DNA of 64,000 bases from contig MKTX01000007.1 of assembly GCA_001898465.1 (NCBI GenBank), positions 124,001-188,000 of the forward strand. Direction: 5' to 3'. The first letter of the stretch is position 1, and each line of letters begins with the position of its first letter. Source of the stretch: Sphingobacteriales bacterium 39-19. Its GTDB lineage: Bacteria; Bacteroidota; Bacteroidia; Chitinophagales; Chitinophagaceae. Below, one piece after another: positions 1 to 8,062 of this stretch. A program made the position numbers and the translations under genes. Under the pieces are notes generated by a model. The model was not told the origin of the DNA. It made no database searches and worked only from the letters and a program-made list of their open reading frames with translations.

Positions 1-939
1 TTTTAAAAATTCTTCTTCATACAGGTTTTTTCCTCCTTCTTCATCATCATTTTTCCACTGGCTGCTAAATTGCTTTTCTATTTCGATTGGCATTAACCCG
101 GAAAAGATGGCATTGCGTGCATATTGTGTGGCTGTAGGAAGTATTGAGTAAAAAGTATCTTCTTCATAAATTCTAAAGCTGGCAGCAAATAAGGGTTCAA
201 TGGCTTTCCACTGGTCAAAACGTAAATTATCAATTAAAACAAAAAAAAGGGGTTTGCCTTTTTCCAGGTGTGGCAATACTTTATACTTAAGCAGGGTATT
301 GCTCATGATGGGCGCTTCGGTGCTTTTGGGAGATATCCACTTTGCATAGTTTTTAGAAATAAACTTAAAAAACTCGTTATTAGCTTCCTGCTTTTGAGTA
401 TAAAAAACTTCCTGCATTTCGGGGCTGTCGCTTTTTTGAATTTCTAGTTCCCAATACACTAATTTACGATACAGTTCCATCCATTCATTATAATCAGGAT
501 TATCATTAAGAGCCATAAATAAACTCCTGAATTCCTGCTGGTAGGCAGATGTGGTTTTCTCTGCAATGAGCCGTTTATTGTCAATTAATTTTTTTAAACT
601 TAATAATACCTGGCTTGGATTTACGGGTTTTATTAAATAATCGCTTATCTGGCTGCCAATCGCATCGTCCATAATATTTTCTGCTTCATTTTTGGTAATC
701 AAAACCACGGGCAGGGTACTTTTATTCTCTTTAATTTGTTGCAGGGTTTGCAAACCGGTGATGCCGGGCATGGTCTCATCCAGTAAAACCACATCCACAA
801 TATTTTCTTTTACATATTCTACCGCATCATACCCATTTGTTTTAGTGGCAACTTCGTACCCCTTATTTTCTAAGAATAAAATTTGCGAAGTAAGGCTGTC
901 TATTTCATCATCTACCCAAAGTATTTTAGCTAAACTCAT
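1..939 (-). CDS. porX: PorX-like response regulator with PglZ domain (C-terminus cut by window edge)
   Basis: Reading the minus strand from the ATG at 939 gives 313 residues with no stop before the window edge. The N-terminus is a CheY receiver domain: acidic residues near 10-12, phospho-acceptor Asp54 in a VVLLDETMPG context, and a conserved Lys in YLIKP. After about residue 125 comes a helical linker and then an alkaline-phosphatase-like PglZ region (FFVLIDNLRFDQWKAI). This architecture is PorX, which with PorY controls type IX secretion genes in Bacteroidota. The full protein is usually about 520 residues, so roughly 200 lie outside the window. A TAAATTTG promoter element sits at 1010-1017. 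Family assignment is confident; its regulon here is inference. Confidence 0.9.
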   Translation of the reverse strand, partial: MSLAKILWVDDEIDSLTSQILFLENKGYEVATKTNGYDAVEYVKENIVDVVLLDETMPGITGLQTLQQIKENKSTLPVVLITKNEAENIMDDAIGSQISDYLIKPVNPSQVLLSLKKLIDNKRLIAEKTTSAYQQEFRSLFMALNDNPDYNEWMELYRKLVYWELEIQKSDSPEMQEVFYTQKQEANNEFFKFISKNYAKWISPKSTEAPIMSNTLLKYKVLPHLEKGKPLFFVLIDNLRFDQWKAIEPLFAASFRIYEEDTFYSILPTATQYARNAIFSGLMPIEIEKQFSSQWKNDDEEGGKNLYEEEFLK

Positions 940-1009
940 ATTTCATGGAATTTATGGCTCATCTTTATAATTAAAGTGAAAGCAAGAAAAGCAAAAGAAC
1001 CAGTACCTG

Positions 1010-1017
1010 CAAATTTA
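1010..1017 (-). promoter_or_regulatory. Bacteroidota -7 element upstream of porX
   Basis: The minus strand reads TAAATTTG, an exact match to the Bacteroidota -7 consensus TAnnTTTG, about 70 bases before the porX start. No clear TTG is seen at the usual -33 distance, so this is a partial promoter match. Confidence 0.45.
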
Positions 1018-1053
1018 ATTTTTTAAAAAGATGCTGTGTAGCTTTACCTCACT

Positions 1054-1087
1054 TTGTAATACTTTTAACATATATCAACGAGCTTTG
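1054..1087 (+). promoter_or_regulatory. Candidate promoter of the HD-domain gene, TTTG four bases before ATG
   Basis: TTG at 1054-1056 is followed after 23 bases by GAGCTTTG at 1080-1087, a -7 element with an imperfect first base. The TTTG is exactly four bases before the ATG at 1092, so the predicted transcript begins at or next to the start codon. Confidence 0.45.
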
Positions 1088-1091
1088 CAAA

Positions 1092-2276
1092 ATGGCATTT
1101 CATAAAATTATAAATGACCCGGTATATGGGTTCATCAGCATTGATGATGTGCTCATCAGTGATATTATTGCACATCCCTATTATCAAAGGTTAAGGCGCA
1201 TTCACCAGATGGCGATGGCACATTTGGTGTACCCCGGGGCCGTACACAGCCGTTTACATCATTCCCTGGGAGCGTATCATTTAATGCGGTGTGCATTGCA
1301 GGAATTATTGAGTAAAGGCGTGGATATTACAAAAGAAGAAGAACAAGCAGCAAAGATTGCCATTTTATTGCACGATATTGGCCATGGGCCTTACTCACAT
1401 GCCCTGGAACATGTACTTGCAGAAAATATGCATCATGAAGAAATTTCTTTGTTGCTTATGAAAGAATTAAATGAGCAATACGGGGGCAGGCTACAAATGG
1501 CGCTTGATATTTTTACCGGCAGTTATAAAAAGAAATTTTTACACCAGTTGGTTTCCGGGCAATTGGATGTTGACAGGATGGATTACCTAACAAGAGATAG
1601 CTTTTTTACCGGGGTAAACGAAGGGGTAATTGCTTATGACCGAATTTTAAAAATGCTTACAGTACACCAGGGGGAACTTATGGTAGAAGAGAAAGGAATA
1701 TATTCAATAGAGAAATTTTTAGTGGCCAGGCGATTAATGTATTGGCAGGTGTATTTGCATAAAACGGTTTTAAGTGCAGAGCAAATGCTGCAACGTATTA
1801 TTAAAAGAGCCCGGTTGGTAAATGCCCAATGCCAGCAACCCCTCAATCGTTTTATACATGAGCCATTGCAGAATATCACCCTGCAGCAGTTTTGCAGTAT
1901 TGATGATGTGGATGTGATGATGGCTATAAAAAGTTGGTGCCACGCAGAAGATAAAGTGTTATCCTTATTATGCAAAGGCATTGTAGACCGGCAATTGCTT
2001 AAAGTGCAGTATACCACCGAAGCTGTAAACCCGGCCCTGGTAGCCGGGAAACAAAATGAAACAGCACAGCATTTAGGCATTACTATACAGGATGCCTCCT
2101 GGCTTGTATTTACAGGTGAAGCTGTGAGCAGTACCTATAATTTTGAAGATGAGCACATCAATATTCTTTTTAAAAATGGTGAGGTAAAGGGGATATCAGA
2201 AGTGGATAATGCCTTAATTAGTGAAAATTTAAGAGGCAAGATTAAAAAACATTATTTTTGTTATATCAGAATATAA
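1092..2276 (+). CDS. HD-domain phosphohydrolase (dNTPase-like)
   Basis: The 394-residue protein opens with KIINDPVYGFISI, typical of the SAMHD1/dGTPase-like HD proteins found next to lpxD in Bacteroidota. Metal ligands are visible: His in HSRLHHSLGAYH, the HD pair in LLHDIGHGPYSHALEH (about residues 94-109), and Asp in LDVDRMDYLTRDSFF. The family cleaves phosphate from (deoxy)nucleotides; the substrate of this member cannot be read from sequence. It lies 21 bases before lpxD on the same strand and probably shares its transcript. The start is the ATG four bases after a TTTG promoter element. Confidence 0.88.
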   Translation: MAFHKIINDPVYGFISIDDVLISDIIAHPYYQRLRRIHQMAMAHLVYPGAVHSRLHHSLGAYHLMRCALQELLSKGVDITKEEEQAAKIAILLHDIGHGPYSHALEHVLAENMHHEEISLLLMKELNEQYGGRLQMALDIFTGSYKKKFLHQLVSGQLDVDRMDYLTRDSFFTGVNEGVIAYDRILKMLTVHQGELMVEEKGIYSIEKFLVARRLMYWQVYLHKTVLSAEQMLQRIIKRARLVNAQCQQPLNRFIHEPLQNITLQQFCSIDDVDVMMAIKSWCHAEDKVLSLLCKGIVDRQLLKVQYTTEAVNPALVAGKQNETAQHLGITIQDASWLVFTGEAVSSTYNFEDEHINILFKNGEVKGISEVDNALISENLRGKIKKHYFCYIRI

Positions 2277-2297
2277 TTTTAAGGATATAAAAATTTT

Positions 2298-3347
2298 ATG
2301 GAGTTTAGCGCAACACAAATAGCACAAATAATCGGCGGCACATTAGAAGGCCCCGGAGAAGTATCGGTAGGCGCTTTTGGAAAAATAGAAGAAGCCCGCA
2401 GCGGGCAGCTGGCATTTTTAGCCAATCCCAAGTATGAAGAATATTTATATCAAACACAAGCATCTATTGTTATCATCAATAATAATTTGCAATTAAAGGA
2501 ACCCATTGCGGCCACTTTAATACGGGTTGCGGATCCTTATAGCTCTTTTGCACTTTTGCTGGATAAATACCAGCAAATACAAAAGGAACAACTGAGTGGT
2601 GTAGAGGAACCTGTATTTATTCATCCTACGGCCAAAGTAGGCGAAAATGTGTACCTGGGCGCCTTTGTGTACCTGGGCGAAAATGTAATTATTGCAAATA
2701 ATGTAAAGATTTTTCCCAATTCCTATATCGGCAAAAATGTAAGTATTGGTGAGAATACGATCTTACATGCCGGTGTAAAAATTTATCATAGTACCCGTAT
2801 TGGCAAAAATGTTTCCATACATGCCGGCACGGTAATAGGCAGTGATGGTTTTGGATATGCACCCCAGGTGGATGGTTCCCTGAAGAAAGTACCACAAATT
2901 GGCAATGTTGTCATTGAAGATGGAGTAGAAATTGGCGCCAATACAACAATAGATCGTGCTACCATTGGGAGTACAATTATTAGAACAGGCGCCAAACTGG
3001 ATAACCTTATTCAAATTGCTCATAATGTAGAAATTGGCGCCAATAGTGTAATTGCCGCACAAACAGGTATAAGTGGCAGTACAAAAATTGGAAAAAATGT
3101 AATGATAGGAGGCCAGGTGGGCATTGTAGGCCATATACAAATAGCCGATGGCTCAAAAATAAATGCCCAAAGCGGTGTTAGTAAATCAATAAAAGAGCCC
3201 AACAGTGCAGTAACAGGATCGCCTGCATATGATTATACCTCTGCCTTAAGAAGCCAGGCCGTTAGCCGTAATCTCCCTGAAATTGAAAAAAGACTGAAAG
3301 AACTGGAAGTTTTTATAAAAAGCATGGATCCTCAAACCAGGCAATAA
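2298..3347 (+). CDS. lpxD: UDP-3-O-(3-hydroxyacyl)glucosamine N-acyltransferase
   Basis: LpxD adds the second 3-hydroxyacyl chain in lipid A synthesis, using acyl-ACP, in the cytoplasm. The 349-residue protein has the N-terminal uridine-binding domain (about 1-100), then a long left-handed beta-helix of hexapeptide repeats (about 105-320) with the LpxD motifs [14 protein letters not shown] and the catalytic His in [10 protein letters not shown], and a helical C-terminus ([15 protein letters not shown]). Length is normal. It sits between the HD gene and lpxC/fabZ, the usual Bacteroidota order. Confidence 0.96.
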   Translation: MEFSATQIAQIIGGTLEGPGEVSVGAFGKIEEARSGQLAFLANPKYEEYLYQTQASIVIINNNLQLKEPIAATLIRVADPYSSFALLLDKYQQIQKEQLSGVEEPVFIHPTAKVGENVYLGAFVYLGENVIIANNVKIFPNSYIGKNVSIGENTILHAGVKIYHSTRIGKNVSIHAGTVIGSDGFGYAPQVDGSLKKVPQIGNVVIEDGVEIGANTTIDRATIGSTIIRTGAKLDNLIQIAHNVEIGANSVIAAQTGISGSTKIGKNVMIGGQVGIVGHIQIADGSKINAQSGVSKSIKEPNSAVTGSPAYDYTSALRSQAVSRNLPEIEKRLKELEVFIKSMDPQTRQ

Positions 3348-3384
3348 AGAATAGTCCTTTTCATTCTTCCGCCATTTTGCCTAC

Positions 3385-3414
3385 TTGAACAGCAGCAGAA
3401 ATTAAATATCTTTG
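3385..3414 (+). promoter_or_regulatory. Bacteroidota-type promoter of lpxC/fabZ
   Basis: TTG at 3385-3387, a 19-base spacer, then TATCTTTG at 3407-3414 match the -33/-7 consensus (TTG, 17-23 bases, TAnnTTTG). The lpxC/fabZ ATG is 19 bases further on. This implies an internal promoter, so lpxC/fabZ and lpxA need not depend on transcription from the HD gene. Confidence 0.7.
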
Positions 3415-3433
3415 CGCAAAGTTTAAAATAAGT

Positions 3434-4840
3434 ATGGATAAGAATTTTAATGCGGATAAGCAGCATACAATAGCCGAACCCATTCATATTTCCGGAACCG
3501 GATTACATACAGGCGTTGATGTTAATATGATCCTGCACCCGGCAAACCCAGGCTTTGGATATCAATTTCAACGCAGCGATTTGCCCAATAAACCTATCAT
3601 TAAAGCAGATTGCGACCTCGTAACCGATACGGCAAGAGGCACTACCCTGGAACAGGACGGCGTAAAAATTAGCACGGTAGAACATGTATTGGCTGCCCTG
3701 GTAGGAATGGGCATAGATAATTGCCTGGTGGAAGTAAATGGTCCTGAAATTCCGATTAAAGATGGCAGCAGTAAAGATTTTGTAGACTGTATTGATAAAG
3801 CCGGCGTAGTAGAACAGGATGCTACTAAAATATGGTATAGCCTGGATACCAATATCTCTTTTTATGATGATAAAAAAAGAGTAGAAATGACAGCGCTGCC
3901 TGCCACCAGCTATCATATTACCACCCTTATTGATTTTAACAGCCCCGTTTTGGGTACACAGCACGCCAGCCTAAAATCAATAAAAGAATTTCAAAATGAA
4001 ATAGCACCCTGCCGCACATTTTGCTTTTTACATGAACTGGAAGCTTTGCTGGATAATAATTTGATAAAAGGGGGTGATATCAATAATGCCATTGTAGTGG
4101 TTGATAAACCGGTTACCGCCGTTGAAATGAAAAGGCTGGCAAAAGCTTTTGGAAGAGATAAGGTAGAAGTAAAAACAGAGGGTTATTTAAATAACCTTGA
4201 ACTTCGGTTTGCCAATGAACCGGCCCGCCATAAATTATTAGATGTAGTAGGCGACCTTGCCCTCATTGGTTATCCTATTAAGGCCCATATTATTGCCAAC
4301 AGGCCCGGCCATAGCAGCAATGTGGAGTTTGCCAGGCAAATAAAAAAATACATAAAGAAGAATAAGCACACCAAAGATGTTCCGGTATATGACCCCAACC
4401 AACTGCCCATATATAATACGGAACAAATAGAAAAAACATTACCGCACCGCTATCCTTTTTTATTGGTTGATAAAGTAATTGAACTATCAGATAAAAAAAT
4501 TGTAGGAATAAAAAATGTAACTTTTAATGAATACTTTTTCCAGGGCCATTTTCCCGGGAACCCGGTAATGCCAGGGGTTTTGCAGGTAGAAGCCCTCGCC
4601 CAAACGGGCGGGATCCTGTGCATTAACAGTATGCCCGAGGGTGAATATGACACTTATTTTTTAAAAGTAGATAATTGTAAGTTTAAGCAAAAAGTGGTAC
4701 CCGGCGATACCATGATTTTAAAAATGGAATTAATTGAACCCATCAGAAGAGGGATTTGTGTAATGCGGGGCAGCGTATATGTGGGGAATAAACTCTGTAC
4801 AGAAGGTGAGTTTACCGCACAACTTGTAAAAAGAAATTAA
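3434..4840 (+). CDS. lpxC/fabZ: Bifunctional UDP-3-O-acyl-GlcNAc deacetylase / 3-hydroxyacyl-ACP dehydratase
   Basis: This is the LpxC-FabZ fusion found in Bacteroidota. Residues about 10-310 are LpxC, the zinc deacetylase committing step of lipid A synthesis, with ligands in STVEHVLAAL and RHKLLDVVGD. Residues about 320-468 are FabZ, the hot-dog dehydratase of fatty acid elongation, with HRYPFLLVDKV and FFQGHFPGNPVMPGVLQVEALAQ. The 468-residue length fits an intact fusion. Both activities draw on the same 3-hydroxyacyl-ACP pool, so the fusion probably balances membrane phospholipid against LPS. A good promoter lies just upstream. Confidence 0.97.
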   Translation: MDKNFNADKQHTIAEPIHISGTGLHTGVDVNMILHPANPGFGYQFQRSDLPNKPIIKADCDLVTDTARGTTLEQDGVKISTVEHVLAALVGMGIDNCLVEVNGPEIPIKDGSSKDFVDCIDKAGVVEQDATKIWYSLDTNISFYDDKKRVEMTALPATSYHITTLIDFNSPVLGTQHASLKSIKEFQNEIAPCRTFCFLHELEALLDNNLIKGGDINNAIVVVDKPVTAVEMKRLAKAFGRDKVEVKTEGYLNNLELRFANEPARHKLLDVVGDLALIGYPIKAHIIANRPGHSSNVEFARQIKKYIKKNKHTKDVPVYDPNQLPIYNTEQIEKTLPHRYPFLLVDKVIELSDKKIVGIKNVTFNEYFFQGHFPGNPVMPGVLQVEALAQTGGILCINSMPEGEYDTYFLKVDNCKFKQKVVPGDTMILKMELIEPIRRGICVMRGSVYVGNKLCTEGEFTAQLVKRN

Positions 4841-4901
4841 GACTTTAGTAATATTGCTAAATGAAACTTTAAATATATCTCCTGGTAGGAGTAGCGAACA
4901 A

Positions 4902-5699
4902 ATGATTCATCCCCATACGTATATTCATCCCAATGCCAAACTGGCTACCAATGTAAAGATCGATCCCTTTTCAGTAATTCATCCCAATGTAGAAATTGGT
5001 GAAGGTACCTGGGTGGGTAGCAATGTTACCATTATGGAAGGCGCCCGTATCGGCAAAAACTGCCGCATCTTTCCCGGTGCTGTAATTTCTGCTATACCGC
5101 AAGATCTTAAGTTTGAAGGGGAAGCTACTACCGTAGAAATAGGAGATAATACAACGATAAGAGAATTTGTAACCATCAACCGGGGCAGCAAAGACAGGTG
5201 GACAACCAAAGTGGGAGCCAATTGTTTAATTATGGCGTATAGCCATATAGCCCATGATTGCCAAATAGGCGCCAATTGTATTTTAAGCAATAATACCCAA
5301 ATTGCAGGGCATGTAGAGATGGGCGATTACGCCATACTTGCGGGTATGTGTGCGGTACACCAGTTTGTAAAAATTGGCCAGCATGCCTTTGTAAGCGGTG
5401 GCTCGCTGGTAAGTAAAGATGTGCCTCCATATATAAAAGCGGGCCGTACCCCCCTAAGTTATGCCGGGGTGAATTCGGTGGGCCTCAAGCGCCGAGGATT
5501 TTCACTCAACCGCATCAACCAAATACTGGATATCTACCGTATTATTTATAACCGTAATTTAAATACTACCCAGGCATTACATTATATTGAAGAAGAATTA
5601 CCCGCTACCGATGAAAGGGATGAGATTGTTACTTTCATCCAGGAAAGTGGCAGGGGAATCATCAAAAAATTCAGCAAAACTAATAATGAGGAAGAATAG
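4902..5699 (+). CDS. lpxA: UDP-N-acetylglucosamine acyltransferase
   Basis: LpxA catalyses the first acylation of UDP-GlcNAc in lipid A synthesis. From the chosen ATG the protein has 265 residues, the usual size. It begins MIHPHTYIHPNAKL, followed by hexapeptide repeats with the catalytic His in MAYSHIAHDC and the LpxA motif GLKRRGFS, then a helical C-terminus. The open frame extends upstream to a TTG at 4854, but that adds 16 residues not expected in the family. The chosen ATG is preceded by GGTAGGAGT at 4884-4892, a plausible ribosome binding site. It follows lpxC/fabZ by 61 bases and ends in a terminator. Confidence 0.95.
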   Translation: MIHPHTYIHPNAKLATNVKIDPFSVIHPNVEIGEGTWVGSNVTIMEGARIGKNCRIFPGAVISAIPQDLKFEGEATTVEIGDNTTIREFVTINRGSKDRWTTKVGANCLIMAYSHIAHDCQIGANCILSNNTQIAGHVEMGDYAILAGMCAVHQFVKIGQHAFVSGGSLVSKDVPPYIKAGRTPLSYAGVNSVGLKRRGFSLNRINQILDIYRIIYNRNLNTTQALHYIEEELPATDERDEIVTFIQESGRGIIKKFSKTNNEEE

Positions 5700-5724
5700 T
5701 TTTTTATGGGCTATTCTTTTTTTT
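5692..5724 (+). terminator. Intrinsic terminator at the end of lpxA
   Basis: AAGAATAG (5692-5699) pairs perfectly with CTATTCTT (5711-5718), followed by a run of T to 5724. The stem includes the lpxA stop codon. It should separate the lipid A genes from the ABC ATPase 12 bases beyond. Confidence 0.75.
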
Positions 5725-5736
5725 ATTTAATGCGTT

Positions 5737-6345
5737 ATGCAAATTCATGTACAACAGCTAGGAAAAAGATTTAACCGGGAATGGATATTCCGGAATTTAT
5801 CATATGATTTTTTTCCGGGTAAAAAATATGCGCTCACAGGCGCAAATGGTTCCGGTAAATCCACTTTACTCCAGGTGTTGATGGGATCTTTATTACATTC
5901 TGAAGGAAGATTACTTTACAGCAATAATTCAAAAAATAAAATAGAAGACCCTTATTCCTTTGTAACCATAGCGGCTCCTTATCTTGATCTTATTGAAGAA
6001 ATGACAGCTACCGAGTTTTTAAATTTTCACCTTTCTTTTAAAACCCTTACCTGTAGTATTGCTGAACTTTTAGAAACGGTACAATTACAAAAGGCTGCTC
6101 ATAAGCAAATTCGTTATTTCAGCAGTGGTATGAAGCAGCGTTTAAAGATCGGGCAGGCTTTTTTTAGTGATAGCCCCGCTTTGTTTTTAGATGAACCAAC
6201 TACTAATCTTGATGTGGAAGGGATACAATTGTATGCCCGCTTAATAGAATATCATACCCATAAGAGGCTGGTGATAATTGCCAGTAATGACAAACAGGAA
6301 TACCATTTTTGCGATGAACAAATTTCTATTATGGATTATAAATAG
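5737..6345 (+). CDS. ABC transporter ATP-binding protein
   Basis: A 202-residue stand-alone nucleotide-binding domain with Walker A (GANGSGKSTLL, near 36-46), signature FSSGMKQRLKIG, Walker B ALFLDEPTTNLD and a terminal switch region. There is no membrane domain and no adjacent permease. Small ATPases of this type are commonly found next to lpxA in Bacteroidota, but their partner and cargo are unknown to me. It follows the lpxA terminator, so it needs its own promoter or readthrough. Its stop (6343-6345) directly abuts the stop of the convergent ald gene. Confidence 0.85.
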   Translation: MQIHVQQLGKRFNREWIFRNLSYDFFPGKKYALTGANGSGKSTLLQVLMGSLLHSEGRLLYSNNSKNKIEDPYSFVTIAAPYLDLIEEMTATEFLNFHLSFKTLTCSIAELLETVQLQKAAHKQIRYFSSGMKQRLKIGQAFFSDSPALFLDEPTTNLDVEGIQLYARLIEYHTHKRLVIIASNDKQEYHFCDEQISIMDYK

Positions 6346-7560
6346 TTAGCGCCTGCTGGCAATTAGTAGGTTTAAATCGGTATATTTTATATCGAATTTT
6401 TCACTGAGATGAAAATTGGTAAGTGCCCCTTTAAATAAATAAATACCACTCCTGATATTAAGTTTATGCCAAACCACATTATCAATGCCGCCATCTTCTG
6501 CTACTTCTAATAATAAGGGCATAAGCACATTGCTGATAGCCTGTGAAGCAGTACGGGCAAAGCCACTGGGTATATTGGGTACGCAATAATGAATAACATC
6601 GTATTTTTTAAACACAGGCTTTTTATGGGTTGTTACCATACTTGTTTCAAAACAGCCGCCATGATCAATACTCACATCCAGTATTACACTCCCGGGGCGC
6701 ATTTGGCTTACCATTTCTTCTGAAACCACTATGGGTGTACGGCCGCCACTGCCGCCTAAAGCGCCCACAGCCACATCGCAACTCTTTAATTGCTTTGCTA
6801 AAATTTTAGGTTCTAACACAGAGGTCCACATACGGGCTCCTATATTATTTTGCATCCGCTTTAAGCGATATATACTATTGTCAAAAACTTTTACACTGGC
6901 GCCCATGGCTAAGGCGGTTCGGGCAGCATATTCACCTACAATACCGGCACCTATAATAATTACTTTAGTGGGCGGTATCCCGCTTATGCCACCTACTAAA
7001 ACGCCCTTACCGTTATTGGCATTGCTCAGGTACTGGCCTGCAATTAAAAGGATAGCGCTCCCTGCAATTTCACTCATACTGCGAACGATTGGGTTGTGGC
7101 CACTCCCGTCTTTTAAATTTTCAAAGCTCAGCGCTGTAATCCTTTTTTGCATCATTTTTTCGATAATGCTTTTTTTCATTACCGAAAGATGGATAGGGGA
7201 TATGATGGATTGGTTCAACCTTATATATTCACATTCTTCTTCGCTTACGGGGGCGCTCTTTACCAGGATATCGCTTTCATAAACATCTTTCTTGGTAAAA
7301 ACAATTTTAGCACCTGCATCACTATAATCTTTATCGCTATAATTGGCGCCTTCGCCGGCCTTGGTTTCTATTTGTACATCATGGCCATTGGCAATAATTA
7401 CACCTACGGCTTCCGGTGTAAGCGCTACCCGGTTCTCATTAAATGAATCTTCCCGGGGTATGCCAATAAATAATTTTTCTGTTTTTGGTTTTACGTCAAG
7501 CGTTTCTTCCAGCGTTTCGTATGCTAAAGAGGGGGATACAAAAGGTTTTGATGTTGCCAT
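6346..7560 (-). CDS. ald: Alanine dehydrogenase
   Basis: Ald interconverts L-alanine and pyruvate plus ammonia with NAD. The 404-residue protein contains the AlaDH/PNT N-terminal domain (FIGIPREDSFNENRVALTPEAV from residue 31), the substrate loop SFENLKDG, and an NAD-binding Rossmann motif (VIIIGAGIVGEYAARTALAMGA, about 200-221). About 30 extra N-terminal residues precede the catalytic domain compared with the roughly 370-residue classical enzyme; I believe this is common in Bacteroidota homologues. Transhydrogenase PntA shares the fold, but no membrane part or pntB partner is present. Confidence 0.88.
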   Translation of the reverse strand: MATSKPFVSPSLAYETLEETLDVKPKTEKLFIGIPREDSFNENRVALTPEAVGVIIANGHDVQIETKAGEGANYSDKDYSDAGAKIVFTKKDVYESDILVKSAPVSEEECEYIRLNQSIISPIHLSVMKKSIIEKMMQKRITALSFENLKDGSGHNPIVRSMSEIAGSAILLIAGQYLSNANNGKGVLVGGISGIPPTKVIIIGAGIVGEYAARTALAMGASVKVFDNSIYRLKRMQNNIGARMWTSVLEPKILAKQLKSCDVAVGALGGSGGRTPIVVSEEMVSQMRPGSVILDVSIDHGGCFETSMVTTHKKPVFKKYDVIHYCVPNIPSGFARTASQAISNVLMPLLLEVAEDGGIDNVVWHKLNIRSGIYLFKGALTNFHLSEKFDIKYTDLNLLIASRR

Positions 7561-7586
7561 GATTTGTAAATGGAATAGGATACAAA

Positions 7587-8000
7587 TTACAAATTTATTT
7601 CCAGCTTTCTGTGGTTATGGGGAAGTAAAGTTAAAGTGCATTTAACTGCATTTTCAGGTATTAAGGATAGGGCATGCTGCGGCCACTCTACCATGCATAA
7701 CGCCCCGGAATACAAACAATGCTCTACCCCTGCGGCGATGGCCTCTTCTTCATCTTTAATCCGGTACAAATCTAAATGGTACATCGGGGTCCCATCTGCC
7801 AGGGTATATTCATTAATAATAGAAAAAGTGGGGCTGCTCACCGTATCTTTTACGCCAAGTGTTGCAGCGATGGCTTTTACCAAAGTAGTTTTGCCGGCAC
7901 CCATTTCCCCGTATAAACAAAGTACACCGGTATTATTCATTTTTTCTAATAATAATTTTGCAACCTCGTTGATTTCAACCAATGAAAAAATTACATCCAT
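7587..8000 (-). CDS. tsaE: tRNA threonylcarbamoyladenosine biosynthesis ATPase
   Basis: TsaE (YjeE) is the P-loop ATPase working with TsaB, TsaC and TsaD to form t6A37 on ANN-decoding tRNAs. The 137-residue protein has Walker A GEMGAGKTTLVKAI (near 32-45), the family motif SSPTFSIINEY, and YHLDLYRI. Length is normal. It lies 26 bases upstream of ald on the same strand. TATCTTTG is placed so that the mRNA should start at the ATG itself. Confidence 0.94.
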   Translation of the reverse strand: MDVIFSLVEINEVAKLLLEKMNNTGVLCLYGEMGAGKTTLVKAIAATLGVKDTVSSPTFSIINEYTLADGTPMYHLDLYRIKDEEEAIAAGVEHCLYSGALCMVEWPQHALSLIPENAVKCTLTLLPHNHRKLEINL

Positions 8001-8004
8001 GATG

Positions 8005-8012
8005 CAAAGATA
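8005..8012 (-). promoter_or_regulatory. -7 element of tsaE, predicted leaderless
   Basis: The minus strand reads TATCTTTG, an exact -7 consensus, followed by CATC and then the tsaE ATG. The four-base gap puts the expected start of transcription at about the A of the start codon. No good -33 TTG is visible. Confidence 0.6.
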
Positions 8013-8029
8013 AATTTCATAATTAGGAA

Positions 8030-8058
8030 TTGTTTATAAGTTACCCACGGTAAATTTG
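8030..8058 (+). promoter_or_regulatory. Promoter of the copper P-type ATPase, predicted leaderless
   Basis: TTG at 8030-8032, an 18-base spacer and TAAATTTG at 8051-8058 give a full Bacteroidota promoter. The ATG follows after four bases (TAAC). It is divergent from the tsaE promoter; the two -7 elements are only 38 bases apart. Confidence 0.72.
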
Positions 8059-8062
8059 TAAC

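Noticed and set aside
692..970. Plus-strand open frame of 92 codons
   Set aside because: It is the reverse complement of the porX receiver domain, which has clear motifs on the minus strand.
4854..4901. TTG-initiated extension of lpxA
   Set aside because: Adds 16 residues before the family start MIHP; ATG 4902 has a good GGTAGGAG upstream and gives the normal length.
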